Shown in pieces: positions 39,611-48,843 of a stretch of 61,054 nucleotides of DNA (its first letter is position 1; every line of letters begins with the position of its first letter). Source of the stretch: Gammaproteobacteria bacterium. Its GTDB lineage: Bacteria; Pseudomonadota; Gammaproteobacteria; Pseudomonadales; Azotimanducaceae. The translations under genes and the position numbers were made by a program. The notes under the pieces were generated by a model, which saw only the letters and a list, made by a program, of their open reading frames with translations, did not search any database and had not been told where the DNA came from. Where the stretch lies: assembly GCA_009837185.1 (NCBI GenBank), contig VXUA01000056.1, forward strand, positions 1 to 61,054, given 5' to 3'.

Positions 39611-40646
39611 TTTCTTGCTCGCTAAATATGGGAAGAATAACACCATATTTATTAAAGAAGCATCAAGGAGTGAAAGCTGTGAGCAAACGAATTGTACTGA
39701 GTGCAGCGGAGCGAGGCGAGCTCGTCTTGCGGCTCCTCCGTTAAGAAGCCACGGCAGGAGAGTTAGCCCGCGAAGCCGGGATCTCGGAGCCGACGTTGTA
39801 TCATGGGCGTGATGCCTTTTTGAAAGCTGGATTCTCGGGTTTGAACGGTCGGAAGAGTTCGGATTCCGAGCATCGTCGCTTGGAACGCGAGGTCGCACAA
39901 CGCGTTCAGTTGATTGGCGAGATGAATGTGGCGTTGCAGACGTTAAAAAAGTTTGGGCGTCTCCGACTGACGGATGCCGTGCGTCGTTGTATCCGGTCTG
40001 AGATGGCCGCTTAGCCCGGGACTTTGCGGTTGACTTCAGTGTTGTCTGAGTTAGGTATCTCCAGCACGACTTGGTATCGTCGTCCGCGGCCGAAGACCCA
40101 AGTTCGCGGTCGTCCGAGAGTTCCTATAGACGAAGTGCAAATGGACGTCACCTATCTGCATTTACCACAAGGACGCTGGTGGTACATCGTGTCGGTCATT
40201 GATTACTACTCGCGCTATCTGTTGACGCGTTTCTTGACGTTTTGCGGCATCGCTTTCGACATGTGCGCATCCAGTACCGGACCCCGCAACAGCTGGGATT
40301 ACTAGGGCGCTTTCATGGGACTTTAAAAAAGGAAGAAGTGTATTTTCGTATCTATAGCATCCCAATCATGCTCGACAGTGTCTGGAAGAGTTCCGCCATC
40401 GCTATAATCAGGTGCGGCCGCATTGGGCTTTACGCCCGGCGGAAAATGAAGATCCGTGGACTCCAGCCGAGGTCTATGAGCAGGGTCGAACCATCATCAT
40501 TCCGCAATGGTAGAGATGGGCAAAAGCCGCCCAAAAGAAACTGGAGGAACAACTGAATCGAATCAACGGAAAGCGTCTCGCAGCACGACCAAAAGCTACA
40601 AAAACTCTCTACTTAGAATATTCCAACTATTTACCGTAGCAAGACA
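39611..40646 (+). mobile_element. Degenerate IS3-family element, copy 1
   Basis: About 1.04 kb against 1.41 kb in the fuller copy at 47496-48901. The left end (TTTCTTGCTCGCTAAATATG) has one or more changes from the TGTCTTGC tip of copy 2. The right end keeps GCAAGACA. Two internal deletions are visible by comparison: one after the codons for P-DE in the middle of orfB, and one at a GACG repeat, suggesting loss between short direct repeats. It begins 50 bases after the stop of the leader-cyclase gene. No clear target duplication is seen. Confidence 0.75.
39673..40558 (+). pseudogene. Transposase remnant of IS copy 1
   Basis: Frames here match OrfA and OrfB of copy 2 but are broken. A TAA replaces the AAG codon near residue 25, and a TAG lies at the codon after EMAA where copy 2 has tryptophan. 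The start codon is GTG instead of ATG, and two deletions remove most of the DDE domain including the second Asp. The poly-A tract at the OrfA-OrfB junction has six A, which keeps OrfA and OrfB in one frame, unlike the seven A of copy 2. It cannot encode an active transposase. Confidence 0.75.
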
Positions 40647-40657
40647 TTGATCAATGC

Positions 40658-41185
40658 TCAACGTCTGACAACTTCTAGCACTTCTGCCGTCCATGCACTA
40701 TCACCGTCGGTTCGAATCGAACCTCGGTGATGATTAACTTTATTCCTAGATTCTTCTAAGTGACTCACTGCGTTTTGAAAGTTCAGTTCGCTCGCCCGTT
40801 TCACACGATCTTTCGCTAACGCTTGTTTCGAGTCGCTATATGACAAGAAATATGCGACAAGACCCCATCTAATCATTTTCGCCTTCTCAAGGGTTGCACA
40901 CAGTCTGTTTAAGTCTCTCTCTAGACTCTTGAATCCCCAAACCGAGGTTTTTACTTCGATCAGTCCGTTCGGTTCTGCACGTTTGTTCCAAACCGTAACG
41001 TCGAATCGCCCCTTACTGAGCAAGGTTTACGGTCTACCCTTCCGACTTCCTCCGGCATGTTTAACCGCAGACTTTACGCTGTTTTCCAAAGTAACATAGC
41101 CAACCTCATCAAGTTTAACAATCGATTGAGCGATCAGAGTTGTAGCGATATACTCGGGTGCCTGCCACAACCACCGCCCGACCAT
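40658..41185 (-). pseudogene. PD-(D/E)xK nuclease-like gene with a frameshift
   Basis: An ATG at 41185 starts MVGRWLWQAPEYIATTLIAQ and runs to a stop near 41030. In another frame the protein continues with LLSKGRFDVTVWNKRAEPNG and LIEVKTSVWGF to 40658. D in GRFDVTVW and E-V-K in GLIEVKTS fit a PD-(D/E)xK nuclease core such as Mrr-like or accessory restriction proteins. Joined, the product would be about 175 residues. One frameshift near 41020-41030 makes it a likely pseudogene, lying between two IS remnants. Confidence 0.45.
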
Positions 41186-41404
41186 TCTTCGTACGTTCTT
41201 TGAGCACTCGAGATGGCTGACATTGTTTTTCTAACGACGTTTTCCGATTTCACTAAATAAACTCCTTGCTCGCCTACTAATTCCTACTTCAGTTTTTTAA
41301 AAATCATCCAGTTAAAAAACTTGCTCATTCTAGCTTTCAAACTAAGATTGATTAGATGATGTCCATTTTACAAAGATACTAGTTATGAAGGTCTGAAAAG
41401 TGGC

Positions 41405-41941
41405 TTGGTTAAGGAGCTGTCGAAGTTGGCAACAGAGGGTATGTCCAAATCTCGCTGCATCGGTCACCAAGTAATAACGATTGAGTTGTCTAACCCATAT
41501 GCTAAATTCAGGACACTCTCGCTGAATCTACTTTGGCTGGTAGATGCGACGACGTATATCCCCACCGCCGAAGGCACGGTGTATTTGGCGGTGGTTCGAG
41601 ATATCTTTTCACGCCACCGAGGTGTCGACAAGCTTGTGCTGTCGCGAACGTGAAATTATCCATGGGATCCGTCGGCGATCGTAATGACAACTCCATGACA
41701 GAAAGCTTGTTTGCGGCGTTAGAGACCGAGTTGAGCGATCGCCAACCACGACAACGATTTCGCATTCGAGCGGAAGCAAGTCGGGAAATCTTTACTTACC
41801 TGCAGAGGTTCTACAATCCACACTGAGCGCACTCAGCACTGGATTATCAGTCTCCAGTAGCTTATGAACGGAGATATGCAGTGGAGAATGGTTCTACAGC
41901 AAATCCCAAAACAAACTGTCTATCAAACTGAGGCAACTTCA
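41405..41941 (+). mobile_element. Relic of a second IS3-family element, right half
   Basis: Fragments in several frames match the catalytic domain of IS3-group OrfB: WLVDATTYIPTAEGTVYLAV (first Asp region), then MTESLFAALETELSDRQPRQ and later YLQRFYNPH followed by HSALDYQSPVAYERRY, the typical end of these transposases. The sequence ends in an inverted-repeat-like right end, GATAGACA-type on the reverse strand, finishing CTTCA at 41941. A 25-base match to this end occurs at 47467-47491. Stops and frameshifts show it is dead. It is a different IS from copies 1 and 2. Confidence 0.65.
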
Positions 41942-41975
41942 GTGTTATTTATTCCCATATTTAGCGAGCAAGACA
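41942..41975 (-). repeat. 34-bp end fragment of the copy-2 IS, inverted
   Basis: The reverse complement is identical over 34 bases to the left end of the IS at 47496 (it begins TGTCTTGCTCGCTAAATATG). It joins directly to the end of the relic IS at 41941. This is a scar left by insertion and loss of another copy. Confidence 0.75.
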
Positions 41976-42062
41976 TTTACAACAATTTCCTCTGCAAAAT
42001 TACTTTCCAAACTTGTAAAGTCAAACTGAGTCACTACTTGCTGAACCGCTCACATCCCGAAG

Positions 42063-42071
42063 TGTTATAAT
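42063..42071 (+). promoter_or_regulatory. Candidate extended -10 promoter (TGTTATAAT)
   Basis: Perfect TGnTATAAT extended -10 about 50 bases upstream of the gene at 42123. No good -35 is seen. The same nine bases occur upstream of the precursor gene on the minus strand. Confidence 0.4.
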
Positions 42072-42077
42072 CACCCA

Positions 42078-42111
42078 AATTTCTCCCCTCTATTAATTTC
42101 TCCCCTCTATT
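42078..42111 (+). repeat. Tandem 17-bp direct repeat, two units
   Basis: AATTTCTCCCCTCTATT occurs twice head to tail directly upstream of the start codon at 42123 and downstream of the candidate promoter, so it would lie in the 5' leader of that gene. It may be a slipped-strand duplication or an operator. Confidence 0.7.
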
Positions 42112-42122
42112 AGGGAAATGTA

Positions 42123-42772
42123 GTGAAATTACTCCCTCAAGTTAGATTGTCTTCCAAAACTGGAAAATCTAAATTTCTAAACCTTCGCAATACAGTGCTT
42201 GTCGTAGCGTGCTTATTCGTACCTACAGCGGTGGTTTTTGCAGGTTCATTTTGGGATTTTTGCAACGGTCCTCGAGATACTCAAGAACATCCTCCCGAGC
42301 TTCGTTCCTTGTCTGGTTCATATGAGGTTGAATATGGAAGATACGAAAAACGATTTTTTTCATGGACTTCGATGGTCTTCCAAATTCGGTACATCATAAT
42401 GTGTTTTTCAAGTTTAAAGATCTAAATGAAGAGTACATTCGAGGCTTCTATTCGGACTCAACACAAAAAGCATTGAATCAAATTACGAAGTATATGGAGT
42501 ATCAAAGACTGCGTGATTCAGGTGCAGACCCAACTGAATGGAATAAAGCGTATAGCACGGCAATGGCCCATATTCCCGGTACTGTGAGAGACTTAGATAG
42601 AAGCGGGGGAAGTCGAAACGTTCAGCAATCTTATACAAGATTTGGATGGTGGTGGTGGCCATGGAATTCAAACCACCAGCATAAGTACAAGCAATTTTCA
42701 GAGCTTGAATGGACCTCCTTCAACGTTTTCACCGCGAACTGTCAAGATTGGGCCGACGCAGTACTTAATTAA
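42123..42772 (+). pseudogene. Secreted protein gene with a frameshift at a T7 run
   Basis: GTG start and a signal-anchor (NTVLVVACLFVPTAVVFAG). The first frame stops at 42425, while a second frame carries a protein-like sequence to 42772. They join by a one-base change at the seven-T run 42354-42360, giving EKRFFMDFDGLPNSVHHNVF. The joined protein is about 215 residues and contains the odd motif FGWWWWPWN. Either a real frameshift mutation, slippage at the T-run, or a sequence error. A strong terminator follows. Function unknown. Confidence 0.5.
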
Positions 42773-42787
42773 GCCTGAGACTCACCC

Positions 42788-42830
42788 AAAGAGGAAGTGT
42801 CAAACTTAGTTTTACACTTCCTCTTTTTTT
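42788..42830 (+). terminator. Rho-independent terminator
   Basis: Stem AAAGAGGAAGTGT (42788-42800) pairs with ACACTTCCTCTTT (42814-42826) around a 13-base loop, continuing into an unbroken T-run to 42830. It ends the transcript of the gene at 42123-42772. The next gene starts only 25 bases further on. Confidence 0.85.
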
Positions 42831-42854
42831 GTTTCGTTCACGTTTAAGTCTCCT

Positions 42855-44654
42855 TTGAAGAGTAATAGTTTGAAACTCAATACAAAGGTACACTGTTTGT
42901 GTATTTTTATCATAGGTTCATTGATCGTAGGTGAGGCATTCCCTATTGTTGAGCAGGCGTTTTTTAGTTTCGTTGTCGGTACTGAGCGTCCAAAACCACA
43001 AGATCTATCTACTAGTGCAAATGAGGAGATTGATGTTGTGCCGACCAATCTTTCAAATCTATTGGAAGAACATAAGTCGCTTTATGAAATGTCTGTTTTT
43101 GTTCGACGAGTATTGGATTCGAAGAGTGAAGATCAGTTGTGGGATCTTTGGAACCGTATTCACGAAATCGACGACTCCCGAATCCGGTCGGTGGTGAACC
43201 AAAATTTTGTGAGTCGATTTGCAACAACTTCACCGCAAAAGACACTAAACAAAATTTTGTCGATCTCTGAAACCCAAAGAGAAGTTTTACTAAAAACCTT
43301 TTTTGGTGCCTTGGCTGATGAAAATTTCAGAGACTCGCTGTCGTTCTTGAGTTTTCTAAACGAAAAAGATGAGCGAATCGCCCTTCAAACAATTCTGATT
43401 GCACATGCGGAATTAAGCGAAGATCAACAACTCGAAATCGCCCGTCAATATGGACACTCCGCCGTAGTTTTCGACGTATACCGATATCATCTTCTATCTC
43501 TCGCGGAACTGAACTCCAAAGCCGCAATGACGACAGTTGCCGGGGACCTATTAAGTAATCGAACACATCCTGGGATGCTCGATCTTTTTGAAACGATAAT
43601 GAAATACTGGATTGATCTCTACGGTACAGAAGCGATAGCACAAATTAGGTCGCTACCTGCCGAGACCAAGTACCTAGGTCTTCAAATTGGATTGCTGCAC
43701 TACGCTCAGACTGATCCAAGATTGGCCGTTGAACTAGCGCAAGAACAATCGGGTCAGTTCAGTGATTTTTTATTGACCGAAGTTTTTAGAACATGGGGAG
43801 CAAGTGAACCAGTATCAGCTCTAGAATTTCTTACTAAGTCAGATAAACTGAATTCAAACTTTCAGTTATTTGAAGTGTTAACGATAAGTTGGGCACAACA
43901 CGACCCTCAAGGACTCCTCGAACAGATGCCGAACCTCCCAGAAGCTCTGCATGCAAGAGCAACTCTTCGAGCATTAAAAAGTCTTGCTGTTGAATCGCCC
44001 GAAGAAGTTGTGTTACTTTTGGATCAAGTGAATACGGAGTCAAAATTACACGTCGCAAGGACAATTGTTGAATACTGGGCTCAATCGGATCTGGATCAGA
44101 CCCTATCTTGGATAGACAGTGAATTTTCCGGGAGTGATCGGCACTCGTTAATTCGAGTTGTTCTACTAAATATTGCTACGACTAGTCCAGAACGTGCAAT
44201 TAAGCTTGCGAGAACAGAACCCACCGGATTCTTTGAGCCTGGTTTAGAATTTGAGGTGATTGATCAACTTGCTCGAACCGATGTGAAACAAGCCAAAGCA
44301 ATGTTACCATTTGTACGCGACGGAGTAACTAAGCTGAGTTCTTTCGGTGTTGTTGGATTTGCTTTAGTTAGGAGGCAAGAGATATCAGAAGCATTTGCCC
44401 TCGGAGTTGAATTACCGGAGAAGATGCGTGATTCTTACAACGGTGGTCTTGTCGGAGATTGGTCCATACACGATGCATGGGGGTTGTATCAAGCCATCGA
44501 CACATTACCCACCGAAAAGTCGAAATCTCGTGCTGCAGTATGGTTATTGGGCTCTCACCGAGACTCTGAATTGTTCAGCGACGAGGAAATTATCCATATC
44601 CGTTCGTTCTTGTCAGAAGCTGACACACGCGCTGTAAACTTTCAGAGTCCCTAA
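42855..44654 (+). CDS. Membrane-anchored alpha-solenoid protein, paralog 1
   Basis: TTG start, an N-terminal anchor helix (about 13-32), then about 560 residues of degenerate helical repeats with a recurring W-A-x-x-D/E-P-x-x-A-L pattern (for example TWGASEPVSALEFL, SWAQHDPQGLLEQM, YWAQSDLDQTLSWI). This suggests a TPR/HEAT-like solenoid facing the periplasm. It shares the repeat rhythm and the C-terminal region (LSEADTRAV against LTEADIREI) with the next gene, so the two are tandem duplicates. No catalytic motif is seen. The start follows a terminator closely, so transcription may need read-through or a promoter overlapping the hairpin. Confidence 0.65.
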   Translation: MKSNSLKLNTKVHCLCIFIIGSLIVGEAFPIVEQAFFSFVVGTERPKPQDLSTSANEEIDVVPTNLSNLLEEHKSLYEMSVFVRRVLDSKSEDQLWDLWNRIHEIDDSRIRSVVNQNFVSRFATTSPQKTLNKILSISETQREVLLKTFFGALADENFRDSLSFLSFLNEKDERIALQTILIAHAELSEDQQLEIARQYGHSAVVFDVYRYHLLSLAELNSKAAMTTVAGDLLSNRTHPGMLDLFETIMKYWIDLYGTEAIAQIRSLPAETKYLGLQIGLLHYAQTDPRLAVELAQEQSGQFSDFLLTEVFRTWGASEPVSALEFLTKSDKLNSNFQLFEVLTISWAQHDPQGLLEQMPNLPEALHARATLRALKSLAVESPEEVVLLLDQVNTESKLHVARTIVEYWAQSDLDQTLSWIDSEFSGSDRHSLIRVVLLNIATTSPERAIKLARTEPTGFFEPGLEFEVIDQLARTDVKQAKAMLPFVRDGVTKLSSFGVVGFALVRRQEISEAFALGVELPEKMRDSYNGGLVGDWSIHDAWGLYQAIDTLPTEKSKSRAAVWLLGSHRDSELFSDEEIIHIRSFLSEADTRAVNFQSP

Positions 44655-44694
44655 GAAGACCAGAGTAGCACAAAATTAATTGGTTCAATCAAAC

Positions 44695-46560
44695 ATGTCA
44701 ATAGTTCATAAGGCTAAGCCACAGATCTCAAGACGCGTTCTAATTTCTGGAAGTTTCGTCGCACTCCTTGTTCTGGGAACGATTTGGTTCTTCGTTCATT
44801 GGATTAACACAAGAGACGTAGAGGACTATAACGCACTGGAGGAACATTTAAATGGGTTGCAGTCTTCGCAACATACAGTCAATGAGTCCAACTCAAAGAT
44901 TGACAATGTTCGGAAAGTTCTGGATATTCAAAACATTGATAACTCCTGGCAGCGCGCACTAGCTCTTGACGCACTCTTGTTAAATGTCGATGTGGAACAA
45001 ACAAAAGAATATCTTGTTGTAGCGGCAGAAATTCCAGGCGCATTCATAAGACAGACGATCGTAGAGCAGATTATTCGTAAATTCGCGGCATTGGATCCTG
45101 TATTAGCATTGGAATATGCCGCTACTGTACCACAATTTCGACGAGACGACTATGTCTCTATGATTTTTGAAGAGTGGTGTTTTTTTGATTTAACAAGTGC
45201 ATTGGCACATGCTAAAAATTTGGACTCGACTACAAAAAAGACACTTTTGAGGAATTTAATTATATGGCAACCAGATCTAACAGAGTCGGAAATGAGCGTG
45301 CTCGCCGAAGAATTTAAACTACCCAATTTCGCGGCAAACATTGCGCAGTCAGAATATGGAAATGGCATATTAGCCAATGAAGATCCACAAGCGAAATGGC
45401 AGCAACTAGTAAACGACGACCTGACTGATTATGACCAGTTAGACGCATTAATTGCAGTGAGTAGAGCTTGGATGCAACAAGATGGTGGTTCTGTAATCGA
45501 CTTTATCCAAGAGAACATGCGTCGTGGACCAACTCGGAGCACTTTACTCGGCGAGTTATTGACTACACTAGCACAGTACGATAGTATCAGCGCATTCAAT
45601 CGTGCAGTAGACTTGTACGACCCTTCTTTTCGAACATTCATGACTCAATTAGTTCGGAATTGGGCGATTACTGATCCGGAGGCTGCATTGTCGGAACTGT
45701 TGAAGTTAGAGTCACCAATACTAAAAGAGAAGTTGGTTGAAGTTGCATTTTCCACTTGGGCGGAAAGTAATCCATTGTCGTTTCAAAATGCCGCAGAATC
45801 AATACCGACAGAACTTAAAGACTCCTATACTGCGGAAGCGATGAACTTGAATATTTTTAAAGACCCTGAACAGTTAGCTAAGGAATTGTTTGGAGATGGA
45901 CGCAATGGCACCTTCGATCAAGCGGGTGCGATAGTTTCGGCTTGGTCGTTGGAAGATTCTCTAAGCGCGTTTCAGTGGGTTCTAGAGAATCCAAATGTTG
46001 CACCAATGCGCTCAAGATTGGCTGCGATAGCCTTGTCAAGGCTTACTCAAGATGAAGTGGATCGCGCTTTGGAACTCGCATTAGACCAACCTGTTGGCAA
46101 CACAGATATTGGCTATGAGGCACAAATCATCACTCTCGTAGCCCGGCAAGACTTGACGCGAGCACTTTCGTTGCTTACGCAGGTACGCGACGGAGAGACG
46201 CGAATAGTAGCGTATAAATCTGTTGGATCGACGCTGTTAGCATCAGGAGAAATTGAGAGTGCAATCTCTATAGGTCATGCTTTACCAGAAGACCAACGGC
46301 GTACATATTTTGATGGAGTATTGAACGATTGGTCATTGACAAACCCACAGCAAGCGTTTTCAGTCTTGGAACTATCTGAGTCTCCATTAGTGCGATCATC
46401 CCTTGCGAAATGGTTGAGCGTGTACCAGAGATTTCACGGAGATGAGGCACTATCTAACGAGCAAATCGAATCACTTAAGCAACATTTGACAGAGGCTGAT
46501 ATACGCGAAATCGCAGATGAACAACAGAATTTGAAAGTGTTTGAATTTCTAACAGAGTGA
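44695..46560 (+). CDS. Membrane-anchored alpha-solenoid protein, paralog 2
   Basis: ATG 44695 is preferred to a TTG five codons earlier. A cytoplasmic basic start, one membrane helix (SGSFVALLVLGTIWFFVHWI, about residues 18-37), then about 580 residues of helical repeats like those of the preceding gene (NWAITDPEAALSELL, WSLEDSLSAFQWVL, DWSLTNPQQAFSVL). Probably a scaffold in the periplasm. A 40-base gap follows paralog 1. The pair is bracketed by IS scars within the RiPP locus. Whether it serves the peptide pathway is unknown. Confidence 0.65.
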   Translation: MSIVHKAKPQISRRVLISGSFVALLVLGTIWFFVHWINTRDVEDYNALEEHLNGLQSSQHTVNESNSKIDNVRKVLDIQNIDNSWQRALALDALLLNVDVEQTKEYLVVAAEIPGAFIRQTIVEQIIRKFAALDPVLALEYAATVPQFRRDDYVSMIFEEWCFFDLTSALAHAKNLDSTTKKTLLRNLIIWQPDLTESEMSVLAEEFKLPNFAANIAQSEYGNGILANEDPQAKWQQLVNDDLTDYDQLDALIAVSRAWMQQDGGSVIDFIQENMRRGPTRSTLLGELLTTLAQYDSISAFNRAVDLYDPSFRTFMTQLVRNWAITDPEAALSELLKLESPILKEKLVEVAFSTWAESNPLSFQNAAESIPTELKDSYTAEAMNLNIFKDPEQLAKELFGDGRNGTFDQAGAIVSAWSLEDSLSAFQWVLENPNVAPMRSRLAAIALSRLTQDEVDRALELALDQPVGNTDIGYEAQIITLVARQDLTRALSLLTQVRDGETRIVAYKSVGSTLLASGEIESAISIGHALPEDQRRTYFDGVLNDWSLTNPQQAFSVLELSESPLVRSSLAKWLSVYQRFHGDEALSNEQIESLKQHLTEADIREIADEQQNLKVFEFLTE

Positions 46561-46663
46561 ATTATTAGTAACACATGATTGCTCATTGTTCTTTTGTGAA
46601 CCAGAATCTGTCAAATAGTATCCCAATAATTTTTAAATTTGTGCAAATTGGAGTTTAATACGT

Positions 46664-47365
46664 ATGAGTCATCAAGTTCGTAGTTTGGTAGTTCTTGGAT
46701 TAGCATTTCTATCTTACTACGCGATTGGAGACGATTTACTAGGTACCTATATCATGTATGATGTAGATCAAGAGACTGGGGAAGTTTCTGACTCATTAGG
46801 TTTGACAACGATAACGATCAACCAAACAATAGACGAAGAATCATATTCGATCAAAGAGACAGTGAGAATTGATAAAGCTGATTGGGAAAAGATTCAAGCG
46901 GAGAGAATTCGACATTTAGAAGAACTCAGCTCCGAGGAAAAACGAGAGATGGCCGTAGCAATCAGTGGGGACGAGTCAATTGATCATAATGAGATTTTTG
47001 ACAAATATGTAAAAGACATTAAAGACGAAAATTATGAGGATGAAGCGAAGAGCCTAAACACTTTAAAAACTACAACCGAAGTAACTATTGATGGCAATAG
47101 CATATCGTTCTTTATCCCTTTGCTAGGTTACGAAGAGAAAGGTTTACACAAGCGCGGGGAGAGAAAATTTGGGAGATTGTTTAAAGCCGACATTCAAAAT
47201 GGAGAGTTAGTAGGTACTTGCACGTGGTTTAGCGGTCCACGGCTTCCGCCATACGAGCGCAAGATTTACGGAAAACGTAGTGAAGAAGATTTAAGTGCTT
47301 CAGTGGAAAACATAGAAAACTCAAACACGGGCGAGACAAAATCCAATGAAACGCTCGTCAAATAG
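46664..47365 (+). CDS. Secreted protein of unknown function, 233 aa
   Basis: ATG start with a signal peptide (RSLVVLGLAFLSYYAIG, to about residue 22). The mature protein is rich in acidic residues and lysine, with a helical middle (WEKIQAERIRHLEELSSEEK) flanked by beta-type segments (TEVTIDGNSISFFIPLLGY). No cysteines or lipobox are seen in the mature part. No family is recognised. It lies just before the IS at 47496 and after the solenoid pair, in notably AT-rich DNA. Confidence 0.5.
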   Translation: MSHQVRSLVVLGLAFLSYYAIGDDLLGTYIMYDVDQETGEVSDSLGLTTITINQTIDEESYSIKETVRIDKADWEKIQAERIRHLEELSSEEKREMAVAISGDESIDHNEIFDKYVKDIKDENYEDEAKSLNTLKTTTEVTIDGNSISFFIPLLGYEEKGLHKRGERKFGRLFKADIQNGELVGTCTWFSGPRLPPYERKIYGKRSEEDLSASVENIENSNTGETKSNETLVK

Positions 47366-47466
47366 GGTACTTGCTCGAAAAATATTTGTACCAATCTGTT
47401 CCGTCTGGTAATAGGAGTCTTCTGTGTAATTGTCATTTTCAAACAAATTGTGCAGAGAAGTCCATT

Positions 47467-47491
47467 TGAAGTTGCCTCAGTTTGATAGACA
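47467..47491 (+). repeat. 25-bp end of the relic IS3 element
   Basis: Matches, as reverse complement, the right end of the relic at 41405-41941 (it starts TGAAGTTGCCTCAGTTTGAT). No transposase of that element remains on this side. IS copy 2 begins four bases later. It is a scar of an earlier insertion. Confidence 0.65.
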
Positions 47492-47564
47492 ATTCTGTCT
47501 TGCTCGCTAAATATGGGAATAAATAACACCATATTTACTATAGAATCATTGAGGGGTGAAAACT

Positions 47565-47936
47565 ATGAGCAAGCGAATTGTACTGAGTGCAACGGAGCGA
47601 GGCGAGCTCGTCTTGCGGCTCCTGCGTAAGGAAGCCACGGCAGGAGAGTTAGCCCGTGAAGCCGGGATCTCGGAGCCGACGTTGTATCAATGGCGTGATA
47701 CCTTTTTGAAAGCTGGATTTTCGGGTTTGGACGGTCGGAAAAGCTCGGATTCCGAGCATCGTCGCTTGGAACGCGAGGTCGCACAACGCGATCAATTGAT
47801 TGGCGAGATGACGGTGGCATTGCGGACGTTAAAAAAAGTTTGGGCGTCTCCGATTGACGGATGCCGTGCGTCGTTGTATCCAGTCCGAGATGGCCTCTTG
47901 GCCAGGGACTTTGCGGTTGACTTCAGTGTTGTCTGA
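47565..47936 (+). CDS. IS3-family transposase OrfA (helix-turn-helix)
   Basis: ATG 47565 has a strong ribosome binding site (GAGGGG at 47551). The N-terminus is a helix-turn-helix DNA-binding domain (RLLRKEATAGELAREAGISE and the following PTLYQWRDTF), then a leucine-zipper-like helix (RLEREVAQRDQLIGEMTVAL). The frame overlaps orfB, and the A7 run at 47831-47837 precedes the switch point. The last about 34 residues are the read-through of this frame past the slippage site. Confidence 0.85.
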   Translation: MSKRIVLSATERGELVLRLLRKEATAGELAREAGISEPTLYQWRDTFLKAGFSGLDGRKSSDSEHRRLEREVAQRDQLIGEMTVALRTLKKVWASPIDGCRASLYPVRDGLLARDFAVDFSVV

Positions 47937-48843
47937 GTTAGGTATCTCCAGCACGACTTGGTGTCGTCCATCGCCGCTGGTACCACGCGCTCGTGGTCGT
48001 CCGAAAGTCCCTTTAGACGAAAGACAAGTGGCCGTCATTCGAACCTTGAGTGAACGTTATCCATACTGGGGGTACAAGCGTCTGGCAGTCTTAGCTCGAC
48101 GGGAATTCGGTGCGGTGTACAGCGATCGCTTAACGTACCGGATCATGAGGGATCTCGGGTTGCTTCAACGGCGCGTGCGACGTCAGGCCGAGCTGCATCA
48201 GAGTCGGCAACTGTTTGAGTTGCTACCCACGAAGCCGAATGAACTCTGGCAAATGGATGTCACCTACCTGCATTTGCCACAAGGACGCTGGTGGTACATT
48301 GTGTCGGTCATTGATTACTACTCGCGGTATCTGTTGACGTGTTTCTTGACGCCGTTTCAGAATGCGACCGCAGTGTCTCAAGCTCTCGAACTCGCGATTC
48401 AGGAATCGGCGCGGTTGCATGGTCCACTGCAACACGCACCGATCCTGGTGACGGACAATGGCTCAAGCTTTCTGGCACGGAAATTTCAGGACGTTTTGCG
48501 GCATCGATTTCGACATGTGCGGATCCAGTACCGGACCCCGCAACAGCTGGGCTTATTAGAGCGCGTTCATGGGACCTTAGAAAAGGAAGAAGTGTACTTT
48601 CGCATCTATGAGCATCCCCATCATGCTCGACCACGTCTGGAAGAATTTCTCCAACGCTACAACCAGGTGCGGCCGCATTGGGCTTTACGCCCGGCGGAAA
48701 ATGAAGATCCGTGGACTCCAGCCGAGGTCTATGAGCAGGGTCGTACCATCCTCATTCCGCAATGGCGGGGATGGGCAAACGCCGCCCAAAAGAAACTTGA
48801 GGAACGACTGCATCGAACCACAGGAGAGCGTCTCGCAGCATGA
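47854..48843 (+). CDS. IS3-family transposase OrfB (DDE catalytic subunit)
   Basis: About 329 residues from TTG 47854. Catalytic residues are visible: Asp in WQMDVTYLHLPQGRWWYIV, Asp in LVTDNGSSFL and Glu in LLERVHGTLEKEEVYF, giving D-D-E. An HTH_21-like region (YPYWGYKRLAVLARREFG) precedes them. Continuous reading from OrfA needs a +1 (or -2) change at A7 47831-47837, unlike the usual -1 of the family. All three catalytic residues are intact, so the element may be active. Confidence 0.85.
   Translation: MTDAVRRCIQSEMASWPGTLRLTSVLSELGISSTTWCRPSPLVPRARGRPKVPLDERQVAVIRTLSERYPYWGYKRLAVLARREFGAVYSDRLTYRIMRDLGLLQRRVRRQAELHQSRQLFELLPTKPNELWQMDVTYLHLPQGRWWYIVSVIDYYSRYLLTCFLTPFQNATAVSQALELAIQESARLHGPLQHAPILVTDNGSSFLARKFQDVLRHRFRHVRIQYRTPQQLGLLERVHGTLEKEEVYFRIYEHPHHARPRLEEFLQRYNQVRPHWALRPAENEDPWTPAEVYEQGRTILIPQWRGWANAAQKKLEERLHRTTGERLAA

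Noticed and set aside
42812-43048. Minus-strand frame over the terminator and start of solenoid paralog 1
   Set aside because: It includes the hairpin and T-run and is antisense to a better gene.
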